From Isoetes taiwanensis (lineage: Eukaryota > Streptophyta > Lycopodiopsida > Isoetales > Isoetaceae), in the NCBI GenBank assembly GCA_021234155.1, contig JAJEKV010000047.1, positions 316,544 through 380,543 on the forward strand: 64,000 bases of DNA, written 5' to 3'. Below, piece by piece: positions 46,361 to 58,080 of this stretch. The notes beneath the pieces were generated by a model. It saw only the letters and a list, made by a program, of their open reading frames with translations, searched no databases and was not told the DNA's origin. Position numbers and translations under genes: made by a program. Position 1 is the first letter of the stretch; each line of letters opens with the position of its first letter.

Positions 46361-46990
46361 TTATGCTAATTTTTTATACAAGTTCATTTTTGGGGGCCTT
46401 GTGTTAGGTTGTAGATCACACCCACTATGATTCATTCTATTCCAAAATGACAAAATGGGAAATCTGAGCTCCCGCAATGCAGGAATGCCCAATCGAGAAG
46501 CTCTTTCTCTTCTCTGTATCTTATTCCTTGGCCCGGCCATCTCAACAGCAAAGGGATCGTCTGGAATGTGCATTAATCTGAGAGGAGTAGTCATTGAGCC
46601 ATTCTGACTAATCTCAAGAAAGAGAAGCTCTGTTTTTTTTACAGTATCCGCCGCTGTGCCGCTGCAACAGAGGTGCCAATTCGACCTATTGCTCTCCCTA
46701 ACACAAAATGCATCCTTGGGCATTCTCATCATTTTCATAGCCATCCCCAAGCCTTCTAATAAGCTCCCTAATACAGGGTTCTTCTTCCAATTGGTGACTG
46801 CCAGAATTAAATCCAAGCTCCGTCGTCTGCTGCAAATTGTCATTACTATGAATAACATCAGATGGGATGAACAACTCCGGTAGCCATTAGAATTACAGAA
46901 ACATGTCAAAGAGGAAGATTTTGAATCCGAAAGGGAGGGAGCATGAGATTTGCTTAGGCTTTTGATGGAGCAGCAAAGATGAAGCAGCAT
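46361..46990 (-). CDS. Unrecognised open frame, 209 codons
   Basis: The longest single open frame near here. Its first ATG (46990-46988) lies inside the 9-bp target-site duplication of the neighbouring MITE. If the MITE and one duplication are skipped, the same frame continues open upstream in 47477-47530 to another ATG, so the insertion may have split a longer frame. There is a Ser-rich N-terminal region and a basic stretch near residue 170 (RNKIQRRERASR). I recognise no family. It may be an old gene or chance. Confidence 0.25.
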   Translation of the reverse strand: MLLHLCCSIKSLSKSHAPSLSDSKSSSLTCFCNSNGYRSCSSHLMLFIVMTICSRRRSLDLILAVTNWKKNPVLGSLLEGLGMAMKMMRMPKDAFCVRESNRSNWHLCCSGTAADTVKKTELLFLEISQNGSMTTPLRLMHIPDDPFAVEMAGPRNKIQRRERASRLGIPALRELRFPILSFWNRMNHSGCDLQPNTRPPKMNLYKKLA

Positions 46991-47476
46991 GGAACTCCGT
47001 ATATATCATCCGGGATGTGGTTAATCCGGACAAAACAGAGTGGTTAATCCGGACATCCGGTATCAGCCAGGGTGGTTAATCCGGACATCCGATATCAGCC
47101 AAATGGTTAATCCGGACAAAAAACCAAGCGTAGAACTGTGCGGCGGGGGCAGAAATTTTGATCAGATCACTCTTGCTGCTCCGTGGGCGGTTTGATCCGC
47201 TTTAAAAAGCATGCCAATCGCTTTATATGCCCCTTTTATGTTAGATTGATGAAGAATAGAATAGAATAGTTTTTTTATCGTCCACTGAGACCAATCGGCC
47301 TATGGGAAGAGAGGAAGAGATTTAAGGCGAAATAGAGCAGAATCGATCAAAAAAAGGGCAAAAACAGTTAGTTTTTGGGCTTCAAACTGCGCAGGTCCGG
47401 ATTAACCACAATGGCTGATAACGGGTGTCCGGATTAACCACATCCCGGATGATATATACGGTCTTCCAAGCAGCAT
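46982..47476. mobile_element. MULE-type MITE with 9-bp target-site duplication
   Basis: The core at 46991-47467 (477 bp) is bordered by the 9-bp direct repeat AAGCAGCAT (46982-46990 and 47468-47476). The ends are inverted repeats of about 42 bp with two mismatches close to the tip: the left starts GGAACTCCGTATATATC, and the right, inverted, starts GGAAGACCGTATATATC. Inside the left end the word GTGGTTAATCCGGACA recurs three times as a subterminal repeat; inverted forms lie near the right end (47393-47445). There is no coding capacity. Nine-base duplications and the size fit a non-autonomous Mutator-like element, with terminal sequences unrelated to the large MULE at 34-43 kb. Confidence 0.88.
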
Positions 47477-50281
47477 CAAATTGCTTAATCTGCTAGAAGG
47501 CCGTGGCCCGTCGGTGAAGGACTTGGGATGAATAAGCATTGATTTGATTGATATGGCCAAATTGTTTTGCAAATCTCAAGGCGCCCCAAGATCCTCCAAA
47601 ATCGATCCAAAATCCAAACTCAGATCGGATCATGACGTCACAGTCAATTCTTTTAGTTTTTTTTTTTTTTTTTTTTTTTTTCTATTTTGTGAGGACACGT
47701 GTTGCCCTCAAATTTTTTCTTGGAACGGAAATAATACATCAAACAAAAAATCAAGCTGACTTATATATGTTGTGATAGGCCTTAACAATTTAGTACTTTT
47801 AATAAATGGAGGTAGGGGGGATTTCATCAAGGGAAAAACTCTGAAATAGCCTTAAAGTGGATGGTGTTTGCATTGTGCTAGTTTCTATTTTTCTAGAATT
47901 CCCTTAAAACTAGACAAGAGGAGGTATAATTGCGAGGGTTATTTTCTTCAAAAGCCTTAACAATTGGGGTTTCTTTGTGGCGTGCAGGCCGTCAAATTGA
48001 GGTCGCTAAGCTTACTAGGATCACTATAAAGTTTTGGAAAAAATCATTTTTATTAGGATCTTAGACCACCTTCAAGCTAAGAATGAACTTGTTTGCTTTC
48101 CAAGAAGCGTCTTGAATGTCTTTGCTACCTTTTGGGAATACTATAACTAGTTTCTTGCTTCCTTATGGTTGAACTTGAGCCTAACAAGTATCCTTAGGAG
48201 CTTCAACACATAATGAAGTTTTGTTCTATGGGGCTATTTGTTCCAAGGATACATTGAATCGTATAAAAGCATTAGAAAATAATAATATGTTTTTAATAAA
48301 GACGACTTTGTGCAGAGATATGACATTTGGGATGCCATTCTGCACCATAGGATTGGAAGCGAGTCTCTTGTGTGCCAAAATGAAATAGGAGAGGGGTCTT
48401 TGCAAAAACTAGAGGGTTTTTGGGCTTTTGCAAAATTCATAGAGATTTTGTTGTCGTCGTCGTCGTCGTCGAGTTTTTTTTGTTGTTGTGAAGTGACAAA
48501 GGTTTCTTTCGCATTCTACAAGAGCCGACATTCTTTGATCGACGAAGGGCTTTAAATTTGACGGAGGGCTTCAGAGCAATCCGAAGGAGAGTATTGAAGA
48601 GATGATCCGGCGATGAACTGCGATGCCTATAGAATGGAACCCTAAACAAACGTCTAGCCTAAGGTGTATTCCCATTAGAAGTCGATATGTATTTTTGAGT
48701 TTGCCACATCAGGATTTTGCTGGTCCAATTTACCAGTTTTTAAACATTTCATTCCCATTAAACCGGCTCGATGTCACCAGATCTCAAAATCGTTCAATGG
48801 AAAGATCTATGCCGTCAAATTATGGACAAGTGCTATACGAAATCCTAACAAGAAGGATGGCGTGTTGCTTGCTACATGATAAAGCAAGGGGGCGATTTCA
48901 ATAACTCAGAAGCTCCACAATCCATCTAAAATGGAAGTCTAGGACCCTGCCATGTAAGCAAAATTCAGTGCCGGAAAACGAAATGGGAATGCACCTGCCA
49001 CAGTTAACGATCGTTTTGGCCTAATAGGGACACACTCTAACCCGGGCTCTTTACTTGTTGAAGGGAACTCATTTTGCAATGTAAGGGATAGTCACATGGT
49101 GCCACGAAAATGCACGTCGCATAAAAACACCTTCTATATTGTGTATATAGCCATATACTAGTACATTTAGTATATTCTCTTCCAACATATGTCCATGTTG
49201 GCAGAAACGTGAGTATAAAGGGAGCTCATCAATATGATTGCCATCACAAGTACACGCCACATATAGGAAGTGAATCTATACATCGGAATAACTTTCCCAG
49301 TCAGAATCTATAATGTGTTAGAAACACCGATGTTCGCTTTGTTTTATATGCATAAGTAGTTGAAAGATTATTCAAGCAGAAGACAAATAAGTAAAAGAGG
49401 TGAGGAAACAGAGAGGGAAGGTGGATAAAGAGATCTATGGCAGCCTTTACGAAATTCCATGATGTGCAGACTGAGAAAGTGGCGATGAGTTGCAGATGGA
49501 AACTGAGGGGCACGAATGGCACTTGCACAGATGATGCTGGATGCTGGGGATGTATGGAGACGAGTTAGAAGAGTAGGTGAAACATAGGGAGTAAAAAATG
49601 AAATGTGCAAGCCTAGTGGAAGAGGGAGCTTCTAGGAGACAAGAAAAAAAAGGGACCATGTGCCAAAGCAAGGCAGCAAAGGGACAAAGGCAAAAGGGGC
49701 CCTTGAAGCAAATCATTGGAAAAGGATCCATGCAAATAATTGCAATCCAAATAGAAAACAATAAAAAACCAAAGGAAACCAGGGTTTAGGGTTTTATACC
49801 ATTTCTTTTCTGAGCAGGGCAAGATGTTTAAGCAAAGCACCGACCATGGCCAAATGATACAAGGAAGACTGTGTCGGAATAAGAACAATCGTTACGCCGC
49901 AAAGGGGCACCATGTACTCAGACGCGCCAGGCTATGGCAGTTACAAAACATGGTCGGAAATCGAGGGATTCCTTCTCCGCCGTCACCCCTCGTCTTACGC
50001 TGCAACACAGAGAGTATACAAGCACAACCCACATCTCCAATTTTTACGTAGAAAATATTCATCCCTCTCTGGAGTTATACAGCCCATTTTATTCTTTCAT
50101 CCTTCTGATCCAATTCGCTTGCTTTCTGCATAAAAATAGCTTGAGTTCCACTTGGTTTTATTCTCCAGCAGCATGGAAAAGCTCTGCATCTGTGCATTTT
50201 AATACCCAAGCTGCAGGCTTTGGTAGCGTGTGCTTGCCTGCATTGTTCAGGGCTAAAAAGGATTGGGGTTTGTTTAGAAAA
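47477..50281. other. Intergenic stretch upstream of the bHLH gene
   Basis: A T-run of about 22 bases lies at 47659-47681 and a (GTC)n run of about six units at 48452-48471. Frames on both strands are short and motif-free. The last few hundred bases should hold the bHLH promoter and 5' untranslated region, but I see no clear TATA box. Confidence 0.45.
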
Positions 50282-51499
50282 ATGGAGTTCTTCATGCCCG
50301 ACCTGGATTATTCTCCCATAGCTTCTCCTTCTCCAAGCTGTGATACTAATGTGGATGGAGAATGTGGGTTCCTTGGTGAACTACCTGATGAGCTCTTTCA
50401 ATTGCTAGAGGAAATCCCTGGCTCTTATTTAGGAAGTACTTTGACATCTGAGCATGCCTCTCCAGTCAGACAAATGGGTGCAAAAAGTTCATTCATCATT
50501 TTTGATGAAAAGGAGCCTTGTAAGGAAACACAATCAAAGGATCTCAAGCCTAAAGACTCCTCCGAGGTGCTGAAAAGGGTGGCTTGTGTGCTTGAAGAAC
50601 ATACAGATGCTTCTGATAAGAAAAATGCTCAGCAACAGACTAAGCAGACAAGAAAAAAAGGCCTGAAACGAGAAAGAGAACCATTAGAGGGGAAAGATGA
50701 TCACATTCTAAGAGAGAGGCAAAGAAGAGATGATATGAGCAGCAAATTCTCTATGTTGGAGTCTCTGCTTCCATGGAGATCTAAGGCAATATACAATTTT
50801 AGTTTACACCAACTTTTTTGTTTGTCATCATTTTTTTCAGTTTGTAATTGGATCTTCGTGTGGATTTTTGCAGAGAGATAGGACTGCAATAGTGGATGAT
50901 GCAATTCAGTTTGTCACTGACATGCAGAAGACCCTCCATCGTCTAGAAAAGATTGCCGAAGAGAACAGGCATTCAAAAGAAGTGAGAAAGATAGAGACCT
51001 GTTCGAAAAGCTATAGTTTAATCAGGTGCCATGAGAACAAGATGCAGGTATCTCGTATCAGTCCAAGTAAGAACCCTGCTGGATTTCTTAGACCAAGCCT
51101 GCCACCAAAGACCAGGCTTCCATTACAGTGGCCCAACATGGCACCTCCTCTAGAGACCACCTTGCCCCCTGCTGGTCCTCGAGAGCTCAACGTACACATA
51201 GAGTCCCCAGATCAGGTGATAATTGAGATTGGTTGTAATCCGAGACCAGCATTGTTGACAAACATATTCAGAGCACTGGAAGAATTATACTTGGACATTT
51301 CTCAGTGCAACTTTATCAAAACAAGACCAGAGATATTGTGCATCATCGTTGCTAAGGTAGAAATTTCTCATGTTTAATAAGCAGTATTGACCTTGCTTAT
51401 ACTAATTATTTTGTCCCTTCTCTTTAGCAGCATCATCCTGGTTGTTGTTTCTCCATCGAAAGAATTACCAAGATACTGAGATCTGCAATTTGTTATTGA
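50282..51499 (+). CDS. Basic helix-loop-helix (bHLH) transcription factor with ACT-like C-terminus
   Basis: Three exons: 50282-50785, 50874-51356 and 51428-51499, giving 352 residues. The start is the first ATG after a long leader (MEFFMPDLDYSP). Residues about 140-210 form the bHLH domain. Its basic region HILRERQRRDD has the His-Glu-Arg pattern of E-box/G-box binders, helix 1 is KFSMLESLLP, and helix 2 is TAIVDDAIQFVTDMQKTL, running into a coiled stretch. The C-terminal part (ELNVHIESPDQVIIEIG, LLTNIFRALEELYLDI) looks like the ACT-like dimerisation fold common in plant bHLHs. Intron 1 interrupts the loop and uses a GC donor (CTAAG|GC...CAG). Intron 2 is GT-AG; without splicing, translation would end after six more codons at 51377. 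It is a nuclear regulator; the subgroup is uncertain. This is the most intact gene in the window. Confidence 0.9.
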
Positions 51500-54400
51500 T
51501 GCATAAATACAATGTAAATACTAGTTGGTGAAGTCTATGTTCAGGTGAACTTGGAGTTACGGTGAAACAGATAGAGGAATGTAAGATATAATTGCATTAA
51601 ATATAAGTGGTGTACAAATCGTTTTCCAACCAATATAAAGTTACATAATACATACAGAAAATGTCGTTTCTTTGTCTTTTGCACAAGTATCAAGTTGAAT
51701 GGATGCATTCAACTTGTTTAAGTGTTTAACCTTTGATGAAAGGAGAACTGGAGAACTGGCTAAATATGTTTAACTCAAAAGTATGTGTTTATAGTTATAC
51801 TGGAGGACTCCGATCTACTTCCAGTATTCAGCTGCCCGTAATTACCTCTGGACAATGCTGTTGCTCTATATTCAACCACCACATTTGTATAACATCAGAT
51901 ATGACTGTCCTGAAAATTGGATTTCCATTGTTCAAGCTGGCCTTTAAGAAGGGTAGTCTCTGCAGATATTTTTGCGTAATAGTCAGTTGTCTAACACAGC
52001 CTACTAATAACAGTTATAAATGTTGTTATCAAGAGTACCATGTAAAGCATGAAAAATTGCTGCTGGATTGAAAATTTTAAAGAGATGCCTATACTTATGT
52101 GATATGAATTGGCAATAATGGTAGGCTGCAGTTGCAACAATGGGACAAAAAATGGATTAAGTATGAAAAATGGAATAAGCTAGACGTGGAAACATTAGTG
52201 TCAGATTGTAGTTAATTATCAAGCAGCGTTCAGATGATCACAAGTTCCAACCTATAAGCAAATATGTCAAAAGAGCTCATATACTCTGCAGCAAACAAGC
52301 CTGCCTTTGATTCTGCTAAAGTAATTCTTGTACTAACTTCTGAGTCGTTGTGTTTTTCTACACTTGAAATAGCTTACATATTTTTGAGGTATCTATCCCA
52401 AAACAGCGTTCAAAAACTTATGCTCTATGAACGACAATATGATGCTTTTCCTTAACATTCAATGTTTACAAATGTCTGATAAGTTGCCGAAATGACTTCT
52501 TGTTGATAACTAAAAAATAATTACATAAAGCACTTACTTTCAGTAGCAGCACATTTTTCTTATTTTCCCACAGTTTATACTGCTGCACGAGCCGTTTGAT
52601 ATGCATCACTATAGCATAATCATATCATTGGCATTGCCTTGTACTTCACTGTTCCCAAAAGAGTACAGCAGAACCTAGCCAGCAATTTTTCGTTATTGAC
52701 AACAAGTTTTCTAACCGAGAGAGAGCAAAATAAGAACAAAGAAACTGGCTTTGCAGCTTAAAACACAATCCTCCATAGGACTATCCAAGGATTTAACCAG
52801 GCTGATTTGACGGACATGACATAGTGTTGAAAACTAATCAATAAATTGGACTGCTGTTGCAAGTTACTTACCATTGAAAATATTCGGCAAAATCAAAAGG
52901 TCAATATCTTCAATTGAAGATGTTGTAGCAAGTTGTTAGGATTGCCTCCTGCAATAAAAAAAAGGTTGTAACTCGTTCAAACAAAGCAAACCTCTGTCTG
53001 AAAAGAAGGTTGTAACTCGTTAAAACAAAGGTCTGTCCATCGTGGATCTCGAAACCCTAAAGTCAAATGGGATAACATGCCTTATGGATGTGGAGACATG
53101 ATTGCCGCTGTTGGAGGTCTGGTCATAGAAAAAATGAGGGCAGATGCTTCTCAGTTTTTTTAACAAGGATGAAATTAAAGAGCTGGATATGATCAAAGTA
53201 AGAAGCTTTCGTAACTGATCAAAGTATAACATCAGAACGCTCTGGTCTTGGTGGATAGGGTTCAATCAGTCATGTGTGCATTTCGGCAAGGCCCTTTTTC
53301 CACACTACTCGGCAAGGCCCTTTTTCCACACTACTCGCAAAATATGACTGTCATAGTATACGACATCATTACCATTACCGTATACGACACCATTACTCCA
53401 GCACAAATTTTAAACTTGTTTTTCCGTTGCATGGTAAGACACGTCTTATTCAAATAATACTAGGTGTCTTATTTTAAGGCGAGGGAAATCCCTTGGAATA
53501 AAATAAGACTTCATTTACAATCCAAACTTATTCTGAACCTCTTATTTTCATAGTGGAAAAGTAATTTTCTTTTAGCACAATAGGTGGCAAAACATCATTT
53601 GATAAAATATGTGACTTTTAGAAATACGACTGCCGCGAAATCAGTCTTAGGGTGGGTCTCTATCAAGGTTGGAAATTAAAGGGCTGCCCATCTTGGTTTC
53701 AGAAATTTTTGGAGCATAATAGGCAAGTTTGCTCGATCTTATATGGCAAGTTGTGCATTGGGCAGTGAGGATTAATGTTTCGAGTTCACTCCTTCAAGCC
53801 AACTGTCAGTCCTCTCTATTCAATCTGTAAACTTGCACTGATAACGGCTGGGCACTTGGGAAGGCATCTCCTGGCGCTTGTTGAGCCACTAAGTATGATT
53901 CTAACCGATCTACATCTTAAACTAACACATAAGAGACAAAGAACAGTAACTGTTCTAACATTTACCGCCCTTTTTCGATCTTGCGGCCATAAAACATTGT
54001 AGGAATAGTGATCGAATAATGACAGAGAATGTATGCCAGTGCCATAAATCTCAAAAAGCAGATGGAAAGAAGTGCCTAGAATAGAAAATAACCATTTAAA
54101 AAGGGTGAAGGATTTAAACAGATTGATGCCAAGTGTCAGCTCCTCTGCTTAAGGGTGGCTCCAAAAATTGAATTAATGGACCGATGCCTATAATAAACGA
54201 GTCTTTATAGTCTGTCACGAACAGCGGCACGTCATTAATTATAGATCCACACAAACGGACAGAGATTCAAATTTTATATTTACTTCTGGGGGGAAATTGA
54301 ATTCAAGTTTCAAATTTCAATTCAAATCTTCCCCTGAAAGTGATGCGCACTTCCCCTTTAAATAGAACCAAGCTCCACTTTTGGGGTTTCCATCCTTTAT

Positions 54401-54838
54401 ACTCTCTCACAAACTATTGATGGCACAAAGCTCCTTACAGGTGTGTTCTTCTCCTAATTTCTTTGTGTTCATTGACAAAGTGCTTTAATTCTATTAATTG
54501 CATGAAATACATGTTGAAGCATTAGCTTGAAATGCACCATTTTGCAAATGCTTGTAATACAATAAGAGCACTAGTTCTTGTAATTGCATGACAATGCATA
54601 TGAACCATGCACCATGCACCATGAAGCATGCTTGTAAAGATGTATGCATATGAGCATTGGCTAAATAGTTCGACTCTGCTTTGTTTGTATCTGCACTTTT
54701 CTTTAGCTTGCTTGGCTGTCTATCTACTTGGCTGGATTACATTCTCAAACTTTCTAGGTTAAGGGCTCAGCTTAGTTACAATATAGACAATATCCCAAAA
54801 CTTAAATCTGCTGCTATATTGCCTTAGATTAGGCGTGA
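51500..54838. other. Intergenic stretch with small tandem repeats
   Basis: Includes the 3' untranslated region of the bHLH gene. A unit of about 48 bp with AAGGTTGTAACTCGTT is duplicated at about 52960-53036. A perfect 26-bp tandem duplication lies at 53285-53310 and 53311-53336. Next to it TATACGAC(A/C)TCATTACC-like words are doubled at about 53357-53400. No gene is recognised; frames are short. Confidence 0.5.
53285..53336. repeat. Perfect 26-bp tandem duplication
   Basis: Two identical adjacent copies starting GGCAAGGCCC and ending CACACTACTC. Confidence 0.95.
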
Positions 54839-55041
54839 GCCCAAATTTGGTATGTGAACATGGCCTCCAGGGCCAACAAGGGCAGTAGATGTTTGAGCTT
54901 GGCCGAGAACCCTTCTCAAAATTGGGTGTCGGCCTACTCAAATTGGGCAGACACCCAATTTTGAGAAGGGTTCTCGGCCAAGTTCAAACATCTACTGCTC
55001 TTGTTGGCCCTGGAGGCCATGTTCTCACACACAATTTGGGC
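54839..55041. repeat. Long hairpin: 92-bp arms, 19-bp loop
   Basis: 54839-54930 is the near-perfect reverse complement of 54950-55041, with only a handful of mismatches, mostly near the base. The loop is 54931-54949. No target-site duplication or coding frame explains it. A transcript would fold into one long stem, as in young MIRNA genes or small-RNA-producing inverted repeats. A fold-back element is the alternative. Confidence 0.9.
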
Positions 55042-55990
55042 CAAGGCGCCTGCTCGCAGTCGCAACCCAAATTAGGTGGTTGCTCTATTTGAGGGCGTAG
55101 ATGAGACCTCCGACCTTTACAACATAACAAGTTGTATACGTATCATTATCTGGAATATACTTGTATTTATACCCAATAATGCTGCTACAGTATTTTGTCT
55201 AGTATAAGAGTGACCTTTTCAAATGCTTACAACATTCACTTGCCATGCCTCGTAATCGTTGCCCCCACAGGTCTATGTTGCCTTCTACGCCAGAAAACTT
55301 GGACTCCATTACATGCTCCATGAGTCATTCTGATATTCACAGATGCAAACAAAGAGCATCTTGACCCCTGGTTGGAGGAAATAGTTATTGGCTTAACGAG
55401 AGACAATCCAGGGCTATACCATGTGTCATCCATCTGTTGTAGATAACTGAGCATCATGTCTATGTAATCCTAAGAGTCACAGTACCACCTGCTCATGACG
55501 AGCTTGAATGGTGAACGAGCAAGAGATTCTATGTTTGACCTGCTATGTTTTCTCATGTGTCATTTTAAAGATGTAATCGTTTGAAAGGGCAATAATAAGT
55601 TGTATTGCAAGACATCCTATCTTTTCTGTGATTTGTTGTGGTTAGAAACCCTTGCCTGAAGCTAGGTGCCCACCCAATTTGAGGATAATTGCAGTTTCAT
55701 ATGGGTGATAAACTAGCCCTTTATGGCCATGCCAGCTATTCGCAAAGGCGAGCGTCCAACTTGAGGAGAGTTTATTCATTTGGTGATGAACTAGCACCTC
55801 TGCTTCTATTCTCAAATTGGGCGTCCATCTCTTTTTAGGTGGGTGATAATGTAGCTCCTAGAGGGCTCAATTGGACGACCGCCCAACTTAGGTGGTTTAC
55901 ATCCTTAGATGCCTGAAATACTAGTATTTCAAGGCCTAACTATTCTAGACACAAGAAGTATGTGTCATTAAATGATGTCTTCTGACGTTA
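55042..55990. repeat. Decayed repeats of a CCCAA(T/C)TTGAG motif
   Basis: The motif or its complement occurs at 55671-55684, 55753-55766, 55811-55826 and 55866-55892. Three of these are followed by a GGTGAT(A/G)A(A/T)(C/G)TAGC-like word about 30-45 bp later, giving a rough period of 60-80 bp. The same motif is in the loop and inner stem of the adjacent hairpin (54915-54964). No gene is seen. Confidence 0.55.
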
Positions 55991-58080
55991 ATTTGCGCAG
56001 GGTTGTTGAACCTTTACCAGGATGGTCGTATGGTGGGTAGGGATTTTTTTGAGGTTCAAGTCAATGCCACTTCAAAGGAATTCCAGATGACATGGTTAGT
56101 ATTGATGTCCAAAAAGTGCTTCTCCCTAAAGTACCTCTTCTATGGCCAACTGCAGATGTAGATACTCTTGGAGAGGCCAAGGGATCTGTCATCTTCTGGA
56201 GATGGGAGGATGCACGCTATGCATGCGTGAATGATACACCAACAACTTCAAAGAGAAGGCATTGTGGAAGAAAATACTTGTGCAATGCCTGTAGTAGACA
56301 AGAATGCTAGAACACCAGACGGTGACAATAGTGTTGTTGTACTAGCAGAAGAGGTGGAACTCCACTGAAGAAATATATCTTGAACGACATAGTCTATGAG
56401 ACTTGGCATTCCTGCGGTGTAATGCACGCTGGGGGCTCATCTCTTTCATTGATCCCTAAGATGCTATATGCAATCACTACTTGGAGATGAAGTTTACAGT
56501 CATGATAATCACGTAGGGCTTTCCGCTCTATATTGATATCAATCTGTGTTGCATGGATTGCCTCTATCATCCTAATGCTTGTGAGATGTAATAATGAATA
56601 TGTTGTGGTGAACGGTGTCAAAGTCTTTGAAAACTTCTGCCGAAGAAACAGAGAGCTCGATGTATCGTTAACTAGCATCAGCAGTTCAAAAGTTGAAAAG
56701 CATCCAAATTATGAGAAGCGCAAATACCCGATGCACATCTGTGAGCCTAGAAAACTACTTTGGGTCCCCAGGGTGGATCAGGCTATCCTAAAGTATCGAA
56801 AGACATTGTGCTGCAGATTGAGATGTTATGGGAAGTTTTCACGAAGTGAAATGATCAACATGAGGAAGGATTTCTATTCTATAAAATTCTCTGATTGGTC
56901 ATCCACATGTATGACATGTTTGGGAAGATCATGAAAGACTCATATTTAAAGCCTAGTGCTGCATGGCAGAGTTGTGTGTGAAAAGTTCTGGTACTAGATC
57001 TCGAGATATGCAAGTTAGGATATCTGAAATGGAATGCACAATATCGAGAGGGAGCTTGTAGAGCTGAGCATGGGAACAGTGGCACAATGAAACTTCGGGC
57101 CTCTACATTAACCTTCCAACTAGTTTTCTCAATGCTTGCGAAAGAAAACTATGAATCTATGCCGTATCAGAGATAAAAGGAACGAGGATGGTATTCGTGA
57201 GAATGATTGAAAATTGCCTGCAATGTTTTCGAAAACCTGCGAAGTTTCTTGAATGTCACATTTGCAAGGAAAATACCATTCTCGCAATGTGACACATGTG
57301 AAGCTATTTGCACGAAGCTGTTGAAGACCAAAGATGCGGTAGAACGGAACATACTTCATGAGCAAAACAAATTTTCTGAAATTCATAGTACTGGTCATGG
57401 AGGATGTGCTCCCATAGGTATCCACGGGAAGCCATATGTATTATTAACGACAAGATGGATTAAGCAAAGATAATAACAACAAAATTGTAGCAATCTATTA
57501 AGTCTCTTTGGAGGCTGGATAAGTTGAAGACATCTCTAGCAGGTGCTACCACACATGGGCATGGTAAGGGTACATACAGGAATTTCTATAGTGGTGCCCA
57601 TTTATGCATTCCAGAGCCTGGAGCACCAGAGTGGGTTTCTGCACTAAGGAACACCTCTACAATTAAGGCAAAGTTGTCGTCGACCAATGGAAGTCTCTCC
57701 GAGCACACGGCAGCACTGGATGGACCATCGTAGGCCGTTCCTCGAACACTGCTTCTACAACTGAACAATGCATCTGGACAAAATAAAAATCGATAAGTAT
57801 TCTTATATTTATTCTACCTTGTGTATCTAGGTGTGTTTGAGAAAATTGAATTGGGGTTCATGATGCCTGACACACATGAGAATATTGATGGATTGTTTGG
57901 GAATTTATCCTCATCACTGAAGAAAGCTGAGTTCCGAACCATGCTTGAATTGTTATATGAATGGTTTAAATGCAATCTCAAGGCCCTAGTGCCCTCTATA
58001 TGGTTGATAAGGTGCCAGACTAGAAAGGTTTCATGGAGGGATACATTCCCAATGGTGATGATAGATTGACGGGTCACACT
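55991..58080 (+). pseudogene. Decayed DNA-transposon protein with THENID motif
   Basis: Plus-strand pieces in several frames follow the order of a large transposon-borne protein family (DUF7869-like) that is frequent in non-seed plants and animals. About 56090-56230 reads PLLWPTADVDTLGEAKGSV. About 56815-56930 reads CYGKFSRSEMINMRKDFYS. About 57240-57360 has RKIPFSQCDTC and a charged helix. About 57520-57570 reads SLAGATTHGHGKGTY. 57821-57950 reads GVFEKIELGFMMPDTHENID, where the family usually has GHTHEDID, followed by GLFGNLSSSL. Stops and frameshifts separate the pieces. The family assignment is from memory of its motifs. Terminal repeats were not found. Confidence 0.55.

Noticed and set aside
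47544-47775. Short frames with a long Phe run
   Set aside because: The Phe run is a poly-T tract; no coding evidence exists.
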